Of a stretch of 64,000 nucleotides of DNA, positions 1 to 8,493 are shown piece by piece. The stretch's first letter is position 1, and every line of letters begins with the position of its first letter. The notes below the pieces were generated by a model. That model worked only from the letters and a program-made list of their open reading frames with translations, had not been told where the DNA came from and made no database searches. Position numbers and translations under genes: made by a program. The DNA is from JBEKCP01 sp049509515 (lineage in GTDB: Bacteria; Planctomycetota; Planctomycetia; Pirellulales; Thermoguttaceae). Where the stretch lies: assembly GCA_049509515.1 (NCBI GenBank), contig JBEKZV010000027.1, forward strand, positions 1 to 64,000, written 5' to 3'.

Positions 1-101
1 TGAACGAGACGCTCCGCGCCACCCTCACCTGGGTCGTCCAACAAGTCCAGGAACACGGAAAGGACCTTGACCATGTGTTCGCTAAAGCACGGCTAGCCTA
101 G
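1..101 (+). CDS. C-terminal end of an unidentified protein (truncated by window edge)
   Basis: The third frame is open from the window edge and stops at a TAG at 99-101. It encodes about 32 residues ending in DHVFAKARLA. The fragment is too short to assign to a family. It lies 39 bp upstream of the alpha-galactosidase gene on the same strand, so the two could be co-transcribed. Confidence 0.4.
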   Translation, partial: NETLRATLTWVVQQVQEHGKDLDHVFAKARLA

Positions 102-140
102 TTTGCAAAAGTCCAGTAAATAACCAAGAGGTACAACGCC

Positions 141-2591
141 ATGAACCGACCAACCATCCTTGCCACCTGTGCGGCGTCGCTGTTGGCGGCAATTCCCCTC
201 GGCGGTGCGGAATCGCCGCTCCCGGTAAAGCAGGGACCGGGCCAAACGGTCCTGCTCACGCCCCCCGCCCCCCCGGAACCCCGCGTCCTGGGGCCGAAGG
301 TCTACGGCCTGCGGCCGGGCTCGCCCTTCCTGTACCGCATCCCGGCGACCGGCCAGCGCCCCATGACTTTCGCCGCCGAGGGCCTGCCGGCCGGCCTGAC
401 GCTGGACACGGCCGGCGGCATCATCACCGGCCGGGTGGCCGCGGCGGGAACCTATCGCGTGACGCTGGCCGCCGCCAACGCCCGCGGCCGGTCGACCCGC
501 GGCCTCTCGCTCGTGGTCGGCCGCCAGTTGGCCCTCACGCCGCCGATGGGCTGGAACAGTTGGTACATCCATTACCATCGCGTCAGCGACAAGGTGCTCC
601 GCGAGGCGGCCGAGCAGATGATCGCCTCCGGCATGGCCGACTACGGCTATCAGTACGTCAACTGCGACGACTGCTGGGCGGTGAGGGTCGGCTCGCAAGA
701 CCCGGAGATCGGCGGCCCGCCGCGCGACCCCGCCGGCCGCATTCGCCCCAACCGCCGCTTCCCCGACATGCAAGCCCTGACCGAGTTCATTCACGCCAAG
801 GGGCTGAAGGCGGGCATCTACACCTCGCCCGGCAAGACCACCTGCGCCGGCTACGAGGGCTCCTTCGGCCACGAGGCCCTGGATGCCCGCACCTTCGCCG
901 ACTGGGGCTTCGATTTCCTCAAGTACGACTGGTGCAGCTACGGCGCCCAGGCCGGCGGAAGCACCCCGGAACACCTCCGCCGCCCGTACCAGCGAATGTG
1001 GGACGAACTGCAGAAGCTCGACCGCGACCTGGTCTTCAATCTCTGCCAGTACGGCATGGGCAACGTCTGGACCTGGGGCGGCCAGGTCGGCCATTGCTGG
1101 CGGACCACCGGCGACCTCGGCCTGGAGCGCGGCAAGGCCCTGCCGGGCTTCTACAGCATCGCCCTGAGCAACGCCGCACACTGGCAGTATGCCCACCCCG
1201 GCGCCTGGAACGACCCGGATTACATCCTCATCGGCTGGGTCGGCGACGCACAGCGCTCGGGCGAAGGCCGGCCCACCACGCTCACCCCCGACGAACAGTA
1301 CAGCTACATGTCGCTGTGGTGCCTCATGGCCGCCCCGCTCATCTTCAGCGGCGACATGGCCAAGCTCGATCCGTTCACGCTCAACGTGCTCTGCAACCAC
1401 GAGGTGATCGAGGTCGACCAGGACCCGTTGGGCCGCCAGGCCGCGATCGTCCGCAAGACCCCGACCGAGCTGGTGCTGGCCAAGGATCTCGAAGATGGCT
1501 CGCGGGCGGTCGGGCTGCTGAACTTCCAAGAGGCGCCGGTCAAGATGTCGCTCACCTGGGCCGAGCTGGGCCTGCGCCCCGGCAGGCAGCGGCTCCGCGA
1601 CCTGTGGCGCCAGAAGGATTTGGGCGAGGCGGAGGGGCGCCTGGCAGTCGAGGTTCCCCGGCACGGCGTGGCCATGCTGCGGCTGGCGCCGGTGCGAGCG
1701 GCAGATGCTCCACGGCGGGGTCAGGAGACCCGCGCCGAACAAGGGGAGACCCGCGCCGAACAGTCGATCTTCGCCCCGGGCGCGAAACTCCAAAAACTTG
1801 CCGGCGGCTTCAGCTTCACCGAGGGGCCGGCCTGCGACGCCCAGGGCAACGTCTTCTTCACCGACCAGCCCAACGACCGCATCCTCCGCTGGAGCACCGA
1901 CGGCAAGCTCAGCACGTTCATGAAGCCCTGCGGCCGCTCCAACGGCCTGTGCTTCGACGCCCAGGGCAACCTCTGGGCCTGCGCCGACGAGAAGAACGAG
2001 CTGTGGTCGATCGACCCCGCCGGCAAGCCGACGGTGGTCGTCAAGGACTACCAGGGCAACCTCCTCAACGGGCCCAACGACGTCTGGGTCCGCCCGGACG
2101 GCGGCCTGTATATCACCGACCCGTACTACCCTCGAGATTACTGGAAGCGCGGGCCGAAGGCCCAGGACGCCGAGGCGGTGTATTACCTCGCCCCGGACCG
2201 CAAGAAGCTCGTCCGCGTGGTGGCCGACATGAAACAGCCCAACGGCATCATCGGCACCCCGGACGGCGCGCGGCTCTACGTGTCGGACATCGGCGCCGGC
2301 CGGACCTTCGCCTACCGCATCCAGCCCGACGGAACGCTCGCCGGCAAACAGTTGTTCTGCAACCTGGGCTCCGACGGCATGACCATCGACAGCGAGGGCA
2401 ACGTCTACCTGACCGGCCACGGGGTGACGGTCTTCAATCCCGCCGGCCGGCAGGTCGGGCGGATCGAAGTGGCCGAGGCCTGGACGGGCAACATCTGTTT
2501 CGGCGGCAGCGACCGGCAGACGCTGATCATTACCGCCTCGCGCGGCCTGTACGGCATCCGCACCCGCGTCCACGGCGTCGGCAGCCAGTAA
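141..2591 (+). CDS. Secreted alpha-galactosidase (GH27) fused to SMP-30/gluconolactonase-like propeller
   Basis: The 816-residue protein is predicted to be exported: residues 1-24 form a signal peptide with a hydrophobic core and an AES-type cleavage region. Residues about 60-130 resemble a putative Ig (He_PIG) domain. Residues about 132-520 are a GH27 barrel starting with the family motif PPMGWNSW. By alignment from memory with human alpha-galactosidase, Asp263 in KYDWC is the nucleophile and Asp325 in WRTTGD is the acid/base. Residues about 545-816 are an SMP-30/gluconolactonase-like six-bladed propeller (FSFTEGPACD, LNGPNDVWV). The joining linker carries a tandem ETRAEQ repeat. The likely role is to release galactose from oligo- or polysaccharide outside the cytoplasm. 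The propeller's substrate is unknown; it might open a sugar lactone. The fusion is unusual, as GH27 enzymes usually stand alone. Confidence 0.85.
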   Translation: MNRPTILATCAASLLAAIPLGGAESPLPVKQGPGQTVLLTPPAPPEPRVLGPKVYGLRPGSPFLYRIPATGQRPMTFAAEGLPAGLTLDTAGGIITGRVAAAGTYRVTLAAANARGRSTRGLSLVVGRQLALTPPMGWNSWYIHYHRVSDKVLREAAEQMIASGMADYGYQYVNCDDCWAVRVGSQDPEIGGPPRDPAGRIRPNRRFPDMQALTEFIHAKGLKAGIYTSPGKTTCAGYEGSFGHEALDARTFADWGFDFLKYDWCSYGAQAGGSTPEHLRRPYQRMWDELQKLDRDLVFNLCQYGMGNVWTWGGQVGHCWRTTGDLGLERGKALPGFYSIALSNAAHWQYAHPGAWNDPDYILIGWVGDAQRSGEGRPTTLTPDEQYSYMSLWCLMAAPLIFSGDMAKLDPFTLNVLCNHEVIEVDQDPLGRQAAIVRKTPTELVLAKDLEDGSRAVGLLNFQEAPVKMSLTWAELGLRPGRQRLRDLWRQKDLGEAEGRLAVEVPRHGVAMLRLAPVRAADAPRRGQETRAEQGETRAEQSIFAPGAKLQKLAGGFSFTEGPACDAQGNVFFTDQPNDRILRWSTDGKLSTFMKPCGRSNGLCFDAQGNLWACADEKNELWSIDPAGKPTVVVKDYQGNLLNGPNDVWVRPDGGLYITDPYYPRDYWKRGPKAQDAEAVYYLAPDRKKLVRVVADMKQPNGIIGTPDGARLYVSDIGAGRTFAYRIQPDGTLAGKQLFCNLGSDGMTIDSEGNVYLTGHGVTVFNPAGRQVGRIEVAEAWTGNICFGGSDRQTLIITASRGLYGIRTRVHGVGSQ

Positions 2592-3104
2592 AACGATGTC
2601 GAGGCCGGCGATGGCGACTGCCTATATGGGCCGGGTGGCCCGATTCTACGACATGGTGCATGCGGGCTACGATTTCGCCGTGTCGCGGGACTATCTCCTG
2701 CTCACGACCGGCAGATCTGGTTTTCAATCAGAATTCGCTGCAGCCCGACGCCGCCTGCCCGCAAAGCGGAGGCGCCGCCGGTGGTTGTGCGGGCGGCCCT
2801 GGCGTTGGATAATTGAGTGGTGGTTCGGCGCGGGCCGCTTCGTTTCGGGCGGCGTCGGGCAGGCGTTCCGCTGATCGCGTGTTTCGGTACCCTTGGGGTT
2901 CTCTCGTCCGCGGGTATCTCCCATGGCCAGTGCCGCGCACCGCCACAACCCGGAAGGTGCTGGGTGGTATGGAAATCGAACCCAAGAATCGAACTCAAGA
3001 ACGGAGGCATGTGCTATGTCTGTGGAAGTGACGAAGCTGTCCAAGCCTTCGCTGGCAAGGGGTCTCCTCCTTGACTGAACCTGGATTGCTTCTAAAATGG
3101 CCCC
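2592..3104. other. Intergenic region without a convincing gene
   Basis: About 510 bp separate the galactosidase stop from recG. An open frame at 2596-2874 and a 20-codon frame at 3016-3078 exist. Neither has a recognisable family, and the longer one becomes Arg/Ala-rich shadow-like sequence. I see no tRNA, no strong terminator hairpin and no clear promoter here. Confidence 0.4.
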
Positions 3105-5264
3105 ATGACTGCCCGGCAACCCTCCCCCGCCGAAGCGCTGGCTACCCCGGTGCAGTTTCTCAAGGGGGTCGGGCCGCAGCGGGCCGAGCTGCTCTCGCGG
3201 CTCGGTCTCTCGACCGCCCAGGACGTCCTGTTCTTCTTCCCCCGGGCCTATGAGGACCTGACGCTGCAGCGCGAGGTCCACGAGCTCGAGGAGGGCCAGC
3301 TCCAGACCGTGCGCGGCGCGGTCGAGGACGTCGAGCTCCGCGGCACCGGGCCGGGCCGCTCGATCCTCGGCGTGATGATCCGCTCGCGGACGGGCTTTCT
3401 GCGGGCCGTGTGGTTCAACCAGCCGTTTCTCCGCGAGCGGTTCGCCCTGGGGCAGCGGGTGGTCGTGTCGGGCAAGCCGCGCCGCGACGGCATGGTCTGG
3501 GAGATGGCCCACCCGCACGTCGAGACGCTCGCCGAAGATGAAGAGGAGCCGCTGGGCAAGATCCTGCCCGTCTACCCGCTCACCGAGGGCCTGCAGCAGT
3601 GGCAGGTGCGGCGGATCGTCCGCGAGGTGCTTGCCGGCTATGCCGGGCGGCTGGAAGAGGTCTTTCCAGAAGAGTTGCTCGCGTCGCACGGGCTCTGGCC
3701 GCTGGGGCGGGCCCTGGCGCAACTGCACTTTCCCGACGACCACAAGAGCCTGGAGGCGGCCCGGCGACGGCTGGTCTACCAGGAACTGTTCCTGCTGGGG
3801 CTGGCGATGGCCCTGCGGCGGCAGCAGCAGCACGATCTGCGGCGGGCCCCGCCGCTGGAGGTCACCGCCCAGATCGACGCCCGCATCCGCCGGCTCTTCC
3901 CGTTCGAGCTGACCGCCGGCCAGGAGCAGGCCATCGGCGAGATCGCCCGTGACATGGCCCGGCCGCTGCCGATGAGCCGCCTGCTCCAGGGGGACGTGGG
4001 GAGCGGCAAGACGGTGGTGGCGGTCTATGCGATGCTCCTGGCGGTGGCCCACGGATGCCAGGCCGTCCTGATGGCCCCTACGGAGATCCTCGCCCGGCAG
4101 CACGCCCAAACGCTCGACCGCCTGCTGGCGGCCAGCCGGGTCCGCCGCGCGGAGCTGACCGGCGGGCTGACGGCCCGGCAGCGCTCCGCCCTGCTGGAGC
4201 AGATCGCCGCCGGCCAGGTGGACGTGGTGGTGGGCACCCAGGCGGTCATCCAGGAGGACGTCGAGTTCGGCAAGCTCGCCCTGGTGGTGATCGACGAGCA
4301 GCACCGTTTCGGCGTGCGGCAGCGGGCGGTGCTGAAGCACAGCGGTCCCGATCCGCACTACCTGGTGATGACCGCCACGCCCATCCCGCGGACCATGACG
4401 CTGGCGGTGTTCGGCGACCTGGACGTCTCGACGTTGCGCGACAGCCCGCCCGGCCGCCAGCAGGTCTACACCTACTTGGCCGACGAGGAGAAGCGGGCCC
4501 GCTGGTGGGAGTTCTTCCGCAAGAAGCTCCACGAGGGGCGGCAGGGCTACGTGGTCGTGCCGCTGGTGGAGGAGAAAAAGGGGGACTGTCCCAATTTTCG
4601 CGGGCACCATGCGCAGCATGGTCGCGAAAATGGGACTGTCCCCTTGAGCGGCGCTCCGGCGGCCAACATCGCCGAGACCTATGAAGCCCTGGCCAACGGC
4701 GAGCTGGAGGCCTTCCGCCTGGGACTCGTCCACGGCCGCATGACCCCGGAGGAAAAGAACCAGGTGATGGACCGCTTCCGCAGCGGGGATCTCCAGGTGC
4801 TCGTGGCCACCTCCGTGGTCGAGGTGGGCGTGGACGTGCCCAACGCCACGCTGATGACGATCGAGGGGGGCGAACGGTTCGGGCTGGCCCAGTTGCACCA
4901 GTTGCGCGGCCGGGTGAGCCGCGGGGCCTTTCCCGGCTTCTGCTGCGTCTTCGCCGCCCCGCAGACGGAGGAAGCCGAGAAGCGGCTTGCGGCCTTCGTC
5001 TCCACCACCGACGGCTTCCAATTGGCCGAGAGCGACTTCCAGCTTCGCGGCCCCGGCGAGCTGTTCGGCACGAAGCAGCACGGGATGCCGCCCTTCTGGA
5101 TCGCCGATCTAGTGCGGGACGCGGACGTCCTGGCCGAGACCCGCCTTGACGCCCAAACCCTGATCGCCTCCGACCCGGGCCTCGCGCTGCCCCAGCACGC
5201 CCTGTTGCGCAAGCGGATGCTGGCCCGCTACGGCAAGGCACTGGAACTGGGAGATGTGGGGTGA
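3105..5264 (+). CDS. recG: ATP-dependent DNA helicase RecG
   Basis: RecG is a superfamily 2 helicase that remodels stalled replication forks and Holliday junctions. The 719-residue length is normal. An N-terminal wedge/OB region (about 20-190) precedes the motor. Walker A is GDVGSGKT with Lys302, the Walker B box is DEQH at 397-400, motif III is TATPIPRT, and VATSVVEVGVDVPNA and QLHQLRGRVSRG are the later helicase motifs. Residues about 493-513 are not part of the family: they are encoded by a 63-bp palindromic element inserted in frame after PLVEE, in a surface loop between the two RecA folds. Start: ATG at 3105, with no clear Shine-Dalgarno. It is likely functional because every motif is intact around the insert. 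Confidence 0.95.
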   Translation: MTARQPSPAEALATPVQFLKGVGPQRAELLSRLGLSTAQDVLFFFPRAYEDLTLQREVHELEEGQLQTVRGAVEDVELRGTGPGRSILGVMIRSRTGFLRAVWFNQPFLRERFALGQRVVVSGKPRRDGMVWEMAHPHVETLAEDEEEPLGKILPVYPLTEGLQQWQVRRIVREVLAGYAGRLEEVFPEELLASHGLWPLGRALAQLHFPDDHKSLEAARRRLVYQELFLLGLAMALRRQQQHDLRRAPPLEVTAQIDARIRRLFPFELTAGQEQAIGEIARDMARPLPMSRLLQGDVGSGKTVVAVYAMLLAVAHGCQAVLMAPTEILARQHAQTLDRLLAASRVRRAELTGGLTARQRSALLEQIAAGQVDVVVGTQAVIQEDVEFGKLALVVIDEQHRFGVRQRAVLKHSGPDPHYLVMTATPIPRTMTLAVFGDLDVSTLRDSPPGRQQVYTYLADEEKRARWWEFFRKKLHEGRQGYVVVPLVEEKKGDCPNFRGHHAQHGRENGTVPLSGAPAANIAETYEALANGELEAFRLGLVHGRMTPEEKNQVMDRFRSGDLQVLVATSVVEVGVDVPNATLMTIEGGERFGLAQLHQLRGRVSRGAFPGFCCVFAAPQTEEAEKRLAAFVSTTDGFQLAESDFQLRGPGELFGTKQHGMPPFWIADLVRDADVLAETRLDAQTLIASDPGLALPQHALLRKRMLARYGKALELGDVG
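4581..4643. repeat. Palindromic REP-like element inside recG
   Basis: This is a 63-bp imperfect palindrome with GGGGACTGTCCC-type arms at both ends and inner arms ATTTTCGCG/CGCGAAAAT around a CATGCGCAGCATG core. It is 21 codons long and in frame with recG. A related element lies in mqnE at 8792-8864. Planctomycete genomes carry many such GGGACAGTCCC palindromes between genes. Confidence 0.85.
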
Positions 5265-5375
5265 GGGGAAGGCCGCGCCAACCGCTCCGCGCGCCGCGCA
5301 TGGCACGTAGGAGTGCCCGATCCTAGCGGGCGCAGTTGCCCGCCTGCTCGCCGGTATCCCCTCCATCGGACCCCC

Positions 5376-5403
5376 TTGACAGGTTGTGGGGCAGTAGTAT
5401 GCT
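5376..5403 (+). promoter_or_regulatory. Sigma-70-type promoter of the restriction operon
   Basis: TTGACA at 5376-5381 and TATGCT at 5398-5403 are separated by 16 bp, close to the housekeeping consensus. The predicted start of transcription lies about 25 bp before the ATPase ATG at 5435. The operon therefore does not depend on recG transcription. Confidence 0.6.
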
Positions 5404-5434
5404 AAGACTTGTTTGCGGCAGGAAGGGGAATGAT

Positions 5435-6697
5435 ATGGCATCGGCGCAGTTCACTGACGTGTTTGTGCCTGGCGGGTTCCCCCACCACACGTACAACCCT
5501 CGCCTGGCTCTACAGCTCGAGTCGAGGCTTGAGCAAGTCCGTCACAATCTGTGCAAGCTTGTCACCGTAACGGGGCACACAAAATCGGGCAAGACGGTTT
5601 TGGTGCGAAAGGTCTTGCCTCGCGAGGAAGCAGTCTGGGTGGATGGCGGGACGGTTGGTGCAGAAGACGACTTTTGGCAGGTGGTGCTCGATCAATTGGA
5701 TTTATTCCAGACCGCTGGGGTCGAGGAGGCGAACCAGGATGGCGCGGAGGTCTCCGGCACACTCGCAGCCAAGGCCAGCCTCCTTATTTTGAAGGGAGAG
5801 GGCCAGCTTGGGGGAAAGCTTGGATCCACAAGGAGCAGAACGCGGGCGCAATCGCGGACAATCTCGTCGAGGGTCGCAGCCCTGAACGGGCTGCGGGACG
5901 CCAAAAGGCCCCTTATTGTCGACGACTTCCATTATCTGCCCAAATCGCTTCAGGGTGACCTGGTGCGGGCACTCAAGCCATTAATATTTGACGGCCTCGG
6001 GGTCGCCATCATCGCAATACCGCACCGGAGATACGATGCGATACGAGTGGAGAAAGAAATGACCGGAAGAATCCTTCCGGTTGAGATCCCAACCTGGGCC
6101 GAGGACGAGCTCGGCTTCATCCCAAAGACCGGGTTCCGTTTGCTGGAACGAGACGCCGATCCGGACGTAATATGCAGGCTTGCCAACGAGGCCATCGGTA
6201 GCCCGCACCTGACCCAGGACTTCTGCCGCGGAATCTGTAGAGCAAAGTCGTCGGATGGGGTGAGCCTGCCGAACCCCATGGCGATCACCGCGCCGGATAT
6301 TGAGCAAGTATTCCGGGACGCTGCCGAAACGATCGGGCGTCCTATCTTTGAGAAGCTCGCGCGCGGCCCACGGCAGAGAACAGACAGAATAGCAAGGCCC
6401 CTTCGCGATGGGCAGGAGGTCGATATCTATGGCCTGGTGCTGCATGCGATGGCACAATTGAGACCTGGACTGGTCACGCTGGAGTATGAGGACCTGAGGT
6501 CCGCAATCAGGACCGTTTCTGCCCAGCAAATCCCCCAGCTTCACGAGGTTGCCAGGGTGCTGAAGCACATGTCGGACATTGCAGCGAGCGACCAGAGCTC
6601 AACGCCGGTCATAGACTTCGACGAGGAGGCAAAGCTCCTCCATATCACCGATCCGTTTTTCGCGTTCTACCTCCGCTGGGGGAAGCTGGAGGGCTAG
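5435..6697 (+). CDS. AAA/STAND-type ATPase, first gene of restriction-modification operon
   Basis: The 420-residue P-loop ATPase has Walker A GHTKSGKT (Lys53) and Walker B LIVDDFHYLP (Asp163, Asp164), a pattern like Orc1/TniB-type AAA ATPases. The C-terminal half is helical and may be a winged helix, but I cannot name it. The ATG at 5435 follows an AGGAAGGGG ribosome site at 5420-5428, so it is preferred over the upstream in-frame start at 5336. The gene ends 4 bp before a DNA methyltransferase, which is followed 3 bp later by an endonuclease, so the three are surely one operon. ATPases are not part of ordinary type II systems. It may regulate or translocate for the nuclease. Its sequence is noticeably less GC-rich than recG, consistent with transfer. 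Confidence 0.7.
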   Translation: MASAQFTDVFVPGGFPHHTYNPRLALQLESRLEQVRHNLCKLVTVTGHTKSGKTVLVRKVLPREEAVWVDGGTVGAEDDFWQVVLDQLDLFQTAGVEEANQDGAEVSGTLAAKASLLILKGEGQLGGKLGSTRSRTRAQSRTISSRVAALNGLRDAKRPLIVDDFHYLPKSLQGDLVRALKPLIFDGLGVAIIAIPHRRYDAIRVEKEMTGRILPVEIPTWAEDELGFIPKTGFRLLERDADPDVICRLANEAIGSPHLTQDFCRGICRAKSSDGVSLPNPMAITAPDIEQVFRDAAETIGRPIFEKLARGPRQRTDRIARPLRDGQEVDIYGLVLHAMAQLRPGLVTLEYEDLRSAIRTVSAQQIPQLHEVARVLKHMSDIAASDQSSTPVIDFDEEAKLLHITDPFFAFYLRWGKLEG

Positions 6698-6701
6698 GCC
6701 C

Positions 6702-7760
6702 ATGCCGAGCGCCGCGCGAACGGACGGGAACTGCGAGAAAGCACCGTATCCCCTCATGAGGAACAACCCACTACCGCGACTGGATACCTGCTGCGAATGG
6801 CGGGATCGCCTTCTCCCCTATTGCAGGCTGAGGCGAGGGGAAATCTGGCAGGACCCCGAGGGGAAACATCGGGTCGGTTGTATCGACGCGACAGATGGCC
6901 AGGCGGTCGCCAACCTGGTTGCCGGCTCGTCCCCCGTCTTGGCGATCCAAGATCCGCCCTACAATCTAGTCGCCTTCGGCCAGCGCAGCATCGAGGAGTA
7001 CATCGACTGGTCGAGACGCTGGGTTCGGATCACCCACGCCGCTCTCGCTGAGAACGCGTCCCTCTATGTCTGGCTGGGCGCGGACCAGAACAATGGATTT
7101 CAACCGCTTGCAGACTTCATGGTGATGATGCGCGGGGAGCCATTTGTGCCCCGCAGCCTCATCACAATGCGCAACCAGCGCGGATATGGGACCCAGAAGA
7201 ACTGGATGGCGGTTCGCCAGGAGCTACTGTACTACACCAAGGGGCGCCCCTGTTTCAACGTGGAGGCGGAATATACGGACATTCCCAAGATTCTGCGGGG
7301 GTACTACAAGAAGGTCAACGGCGCCTTGACCGAAAACCTCCAGCGCGGCAAGTCCGGCACCATCCGCGCCGGAAACGTCTGGGTCGACATTCAACAAGTC
7401 TTCTATCGCATGGAGGAGAATGTCTCGGGGTGCTACGCCCAGAAGCCGCTCAAGAGCGTGGAGCGCATCGTTCGAGCAGGCTCACGGAAGGGCGAGTTGC
7501 TCTTGGATTGCTTCGCTCACTCCGGCTCTACGCTCCTGGCGGCTGAGATCCTTGGTCGCCGTTGCTTGACCGCGGATATCGATCCGCTGTTTTGCGAGAT
7601 TGCCATTCGCCGGCTGGAGCATTATCGCCGCACGGGTAGGCTCGGCTGGCAAAACGGACATCCGTTCGAGCACGAACTACCCGGCGCGGTCCAAGGCCAA
7701 GACATGGTTCCACAGGTACCGTCACCGGGGTCTTGTTCGCAAGCAACCCTATTTGAATAG
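6702..7760 (+). CDS. Site-specific DNA methyltransferase (beta class, DPPY)
   Basis: This 352-residue enzyme should transfer a methyl group from S-adenosylmethionine to adenine N6 (or cytosine N4) in a recognition site. The catalytic motif IV, DPPY, starts at Asp84, and the cofactor-binding motif I, DCFAHSGST, starts at Asp269. Motif IV preceding motif I with the variable target-recognition region between them defines the beta class (HinfI-like). It starts at ATG 6702 behind GGAGG, 4 bp after the ATPase gene. It presumably protects host sites from the endonuclease encoded immediately downstream. Confidence 0.85.
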   Translation: MPSAARTDGNCEKAPYPLMRNNPLPRLDTCCEWRDRLLPYCRLRRGEIWQDPEGKHRVGCIDATDGQAVANLVAGSSPVLAIQDPPYNLVAFGQRSIEEYIDWSRRWVRITHAALAENASLYVWLGADQNNGFQPLADFMVMMRGEPFVPRSLITMRNQRGYGTQKNWMAVRQELLYYTKGRPCFNVEAEYTDIPKILRGYYKKVNGALTENLQRGKSGTIRAGNVWVDIQQVFYRMEENVSGCYAQKPLKSVERIVRAGSRKGELLLDCFAHSGSTLLAAEILGRRCLTADIDPLFCEIAIRRLEHYRRTGRLGWQNGHPFEHELPGAVQGQDMVPQVPSPGSCSQATLFE

Positions 7761-7763
7761 TCC

Positions 7764-8492
7764 ATGGAACACCTTCAGTACGAGCTCGACCGATTGCTGC
7801 GGGCGCTGCCCGATGCGGCGCAGATCCGCTCGCGGCTGGAGTCGCTCGCCTCCGTCTACCCGTTCAACGAGTACGAGTTCATCATTTCGCACCTCCTGGC
7901 AAGGGACGCCTTGTCGCTGGAGCAGTATCTCGAATTGCGTGACGACTACATCGCCCGGAACATGTACCTGTACATCTTCGAGATCAGCGCGCCCCGCACG
8001 TTTGGCGAGGCCTGGGCGCAGGGGCATCTCAAAGAACTGGTTCCCGCGCTTGTCAAGTCGACGAAGAAGCTCGACCCCAACTACTCAGGCCAGTACGACC
8101 TCTTGCTGGATGGGGAGATTCGGATCGAGGTCAAAGCGTCCCGTGCAACGGATGCGGGCATCGAAGCACCGTTGTACGCCAAGGCACTGTCGTCAGATTC
8201 AGCAAAGCCGTTTTGGATGAACTTCCAGCAGATCAAACCGGCCTGTTGCGACGTGATGGTCTGGATTGCGGTGTGGAGTGACGTAATCCAATACTGGGTG
8301 TGGTCCTCGCACGAGGTTGAAACCAGCCCGTACTATTCCAAGGGCCAGCATCGTGGCAACGTCGGCGAAGGGCAGTTGCACGTCACTCACGAGAACATCC
8401 ACGCCTTCGACTCTTTCCAGGTGCAGCCGAACAAGCTGATGAGCGCTATCCGCGAGGCGTACACGCGGCAGCAGGTGGCAAGGAAGCCGTAG
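7764..8492 (+). CDS. Predicted type II restriction endonuclease (PD-(D/E)XK)
   Basis: The 242-residue protein has no family I can name with certainty, but it carries a clear PD-(D/E)XK core: Asp112 in QYDLLLDG followed by Glu122-Val-Lys124 in IRIEVKAS. This is the metal-binding arrangement of many restriction enzymes. It directly follows the methyltransferase (3-bp gap), and size and position fit the cognate nuclease. The recognition sequence cannot be read from the protein. It ends tail to tail with mqnE, with a single base between the two stop codons and no terminator. Confidence 0.7.
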   Translation: MEHLQYELDRLLRALPDAAQIRSRLESLASVYPFNEYEFIISHLLARDALSLEQYLELRDDYIARNMYLYIFEISAPRTFGEAWAQGHLKELVPALVKSTKKLDPNYSGQYDLLLDGEIRIEVKASRATDAGIEAPLYAKALSSDSAKPFWMNFQQIKPACCDVMVWIAVWSDVIQYWVWSSHEVETSPYYSKGQHRGNVGEGQLHVTHENIHAFDSFQVQPNKLMSAIREAYTRQQVARKP

Positions 8493-8493
8493 C

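Noticed and set aside
93..2573. 826-residue frame antisense to the galactosidase gene
   Set aside because: It lacks motifs and mirrors the GC-rich coding strand; the sense frame has a signal peptide and catalytic residues.
2596..2874. 92-residue frame after the galactosidase gene
   Set aside because: The first 30 residues look plausible, but the rest is shadow-like and there is no ribosome site.
2724..5081. 785-residue frame antisense to recG
   Set aside because: Shadow of recG; no family blocks. It does show the same palindrome translated as GDSPIF...GTVPLF.
5435..8492. Transposition module (TniB-like ATPase)
   Set aside because: The neighbours are a methyltransferase and a nuclease; no transposase or terminal repeats are seen.
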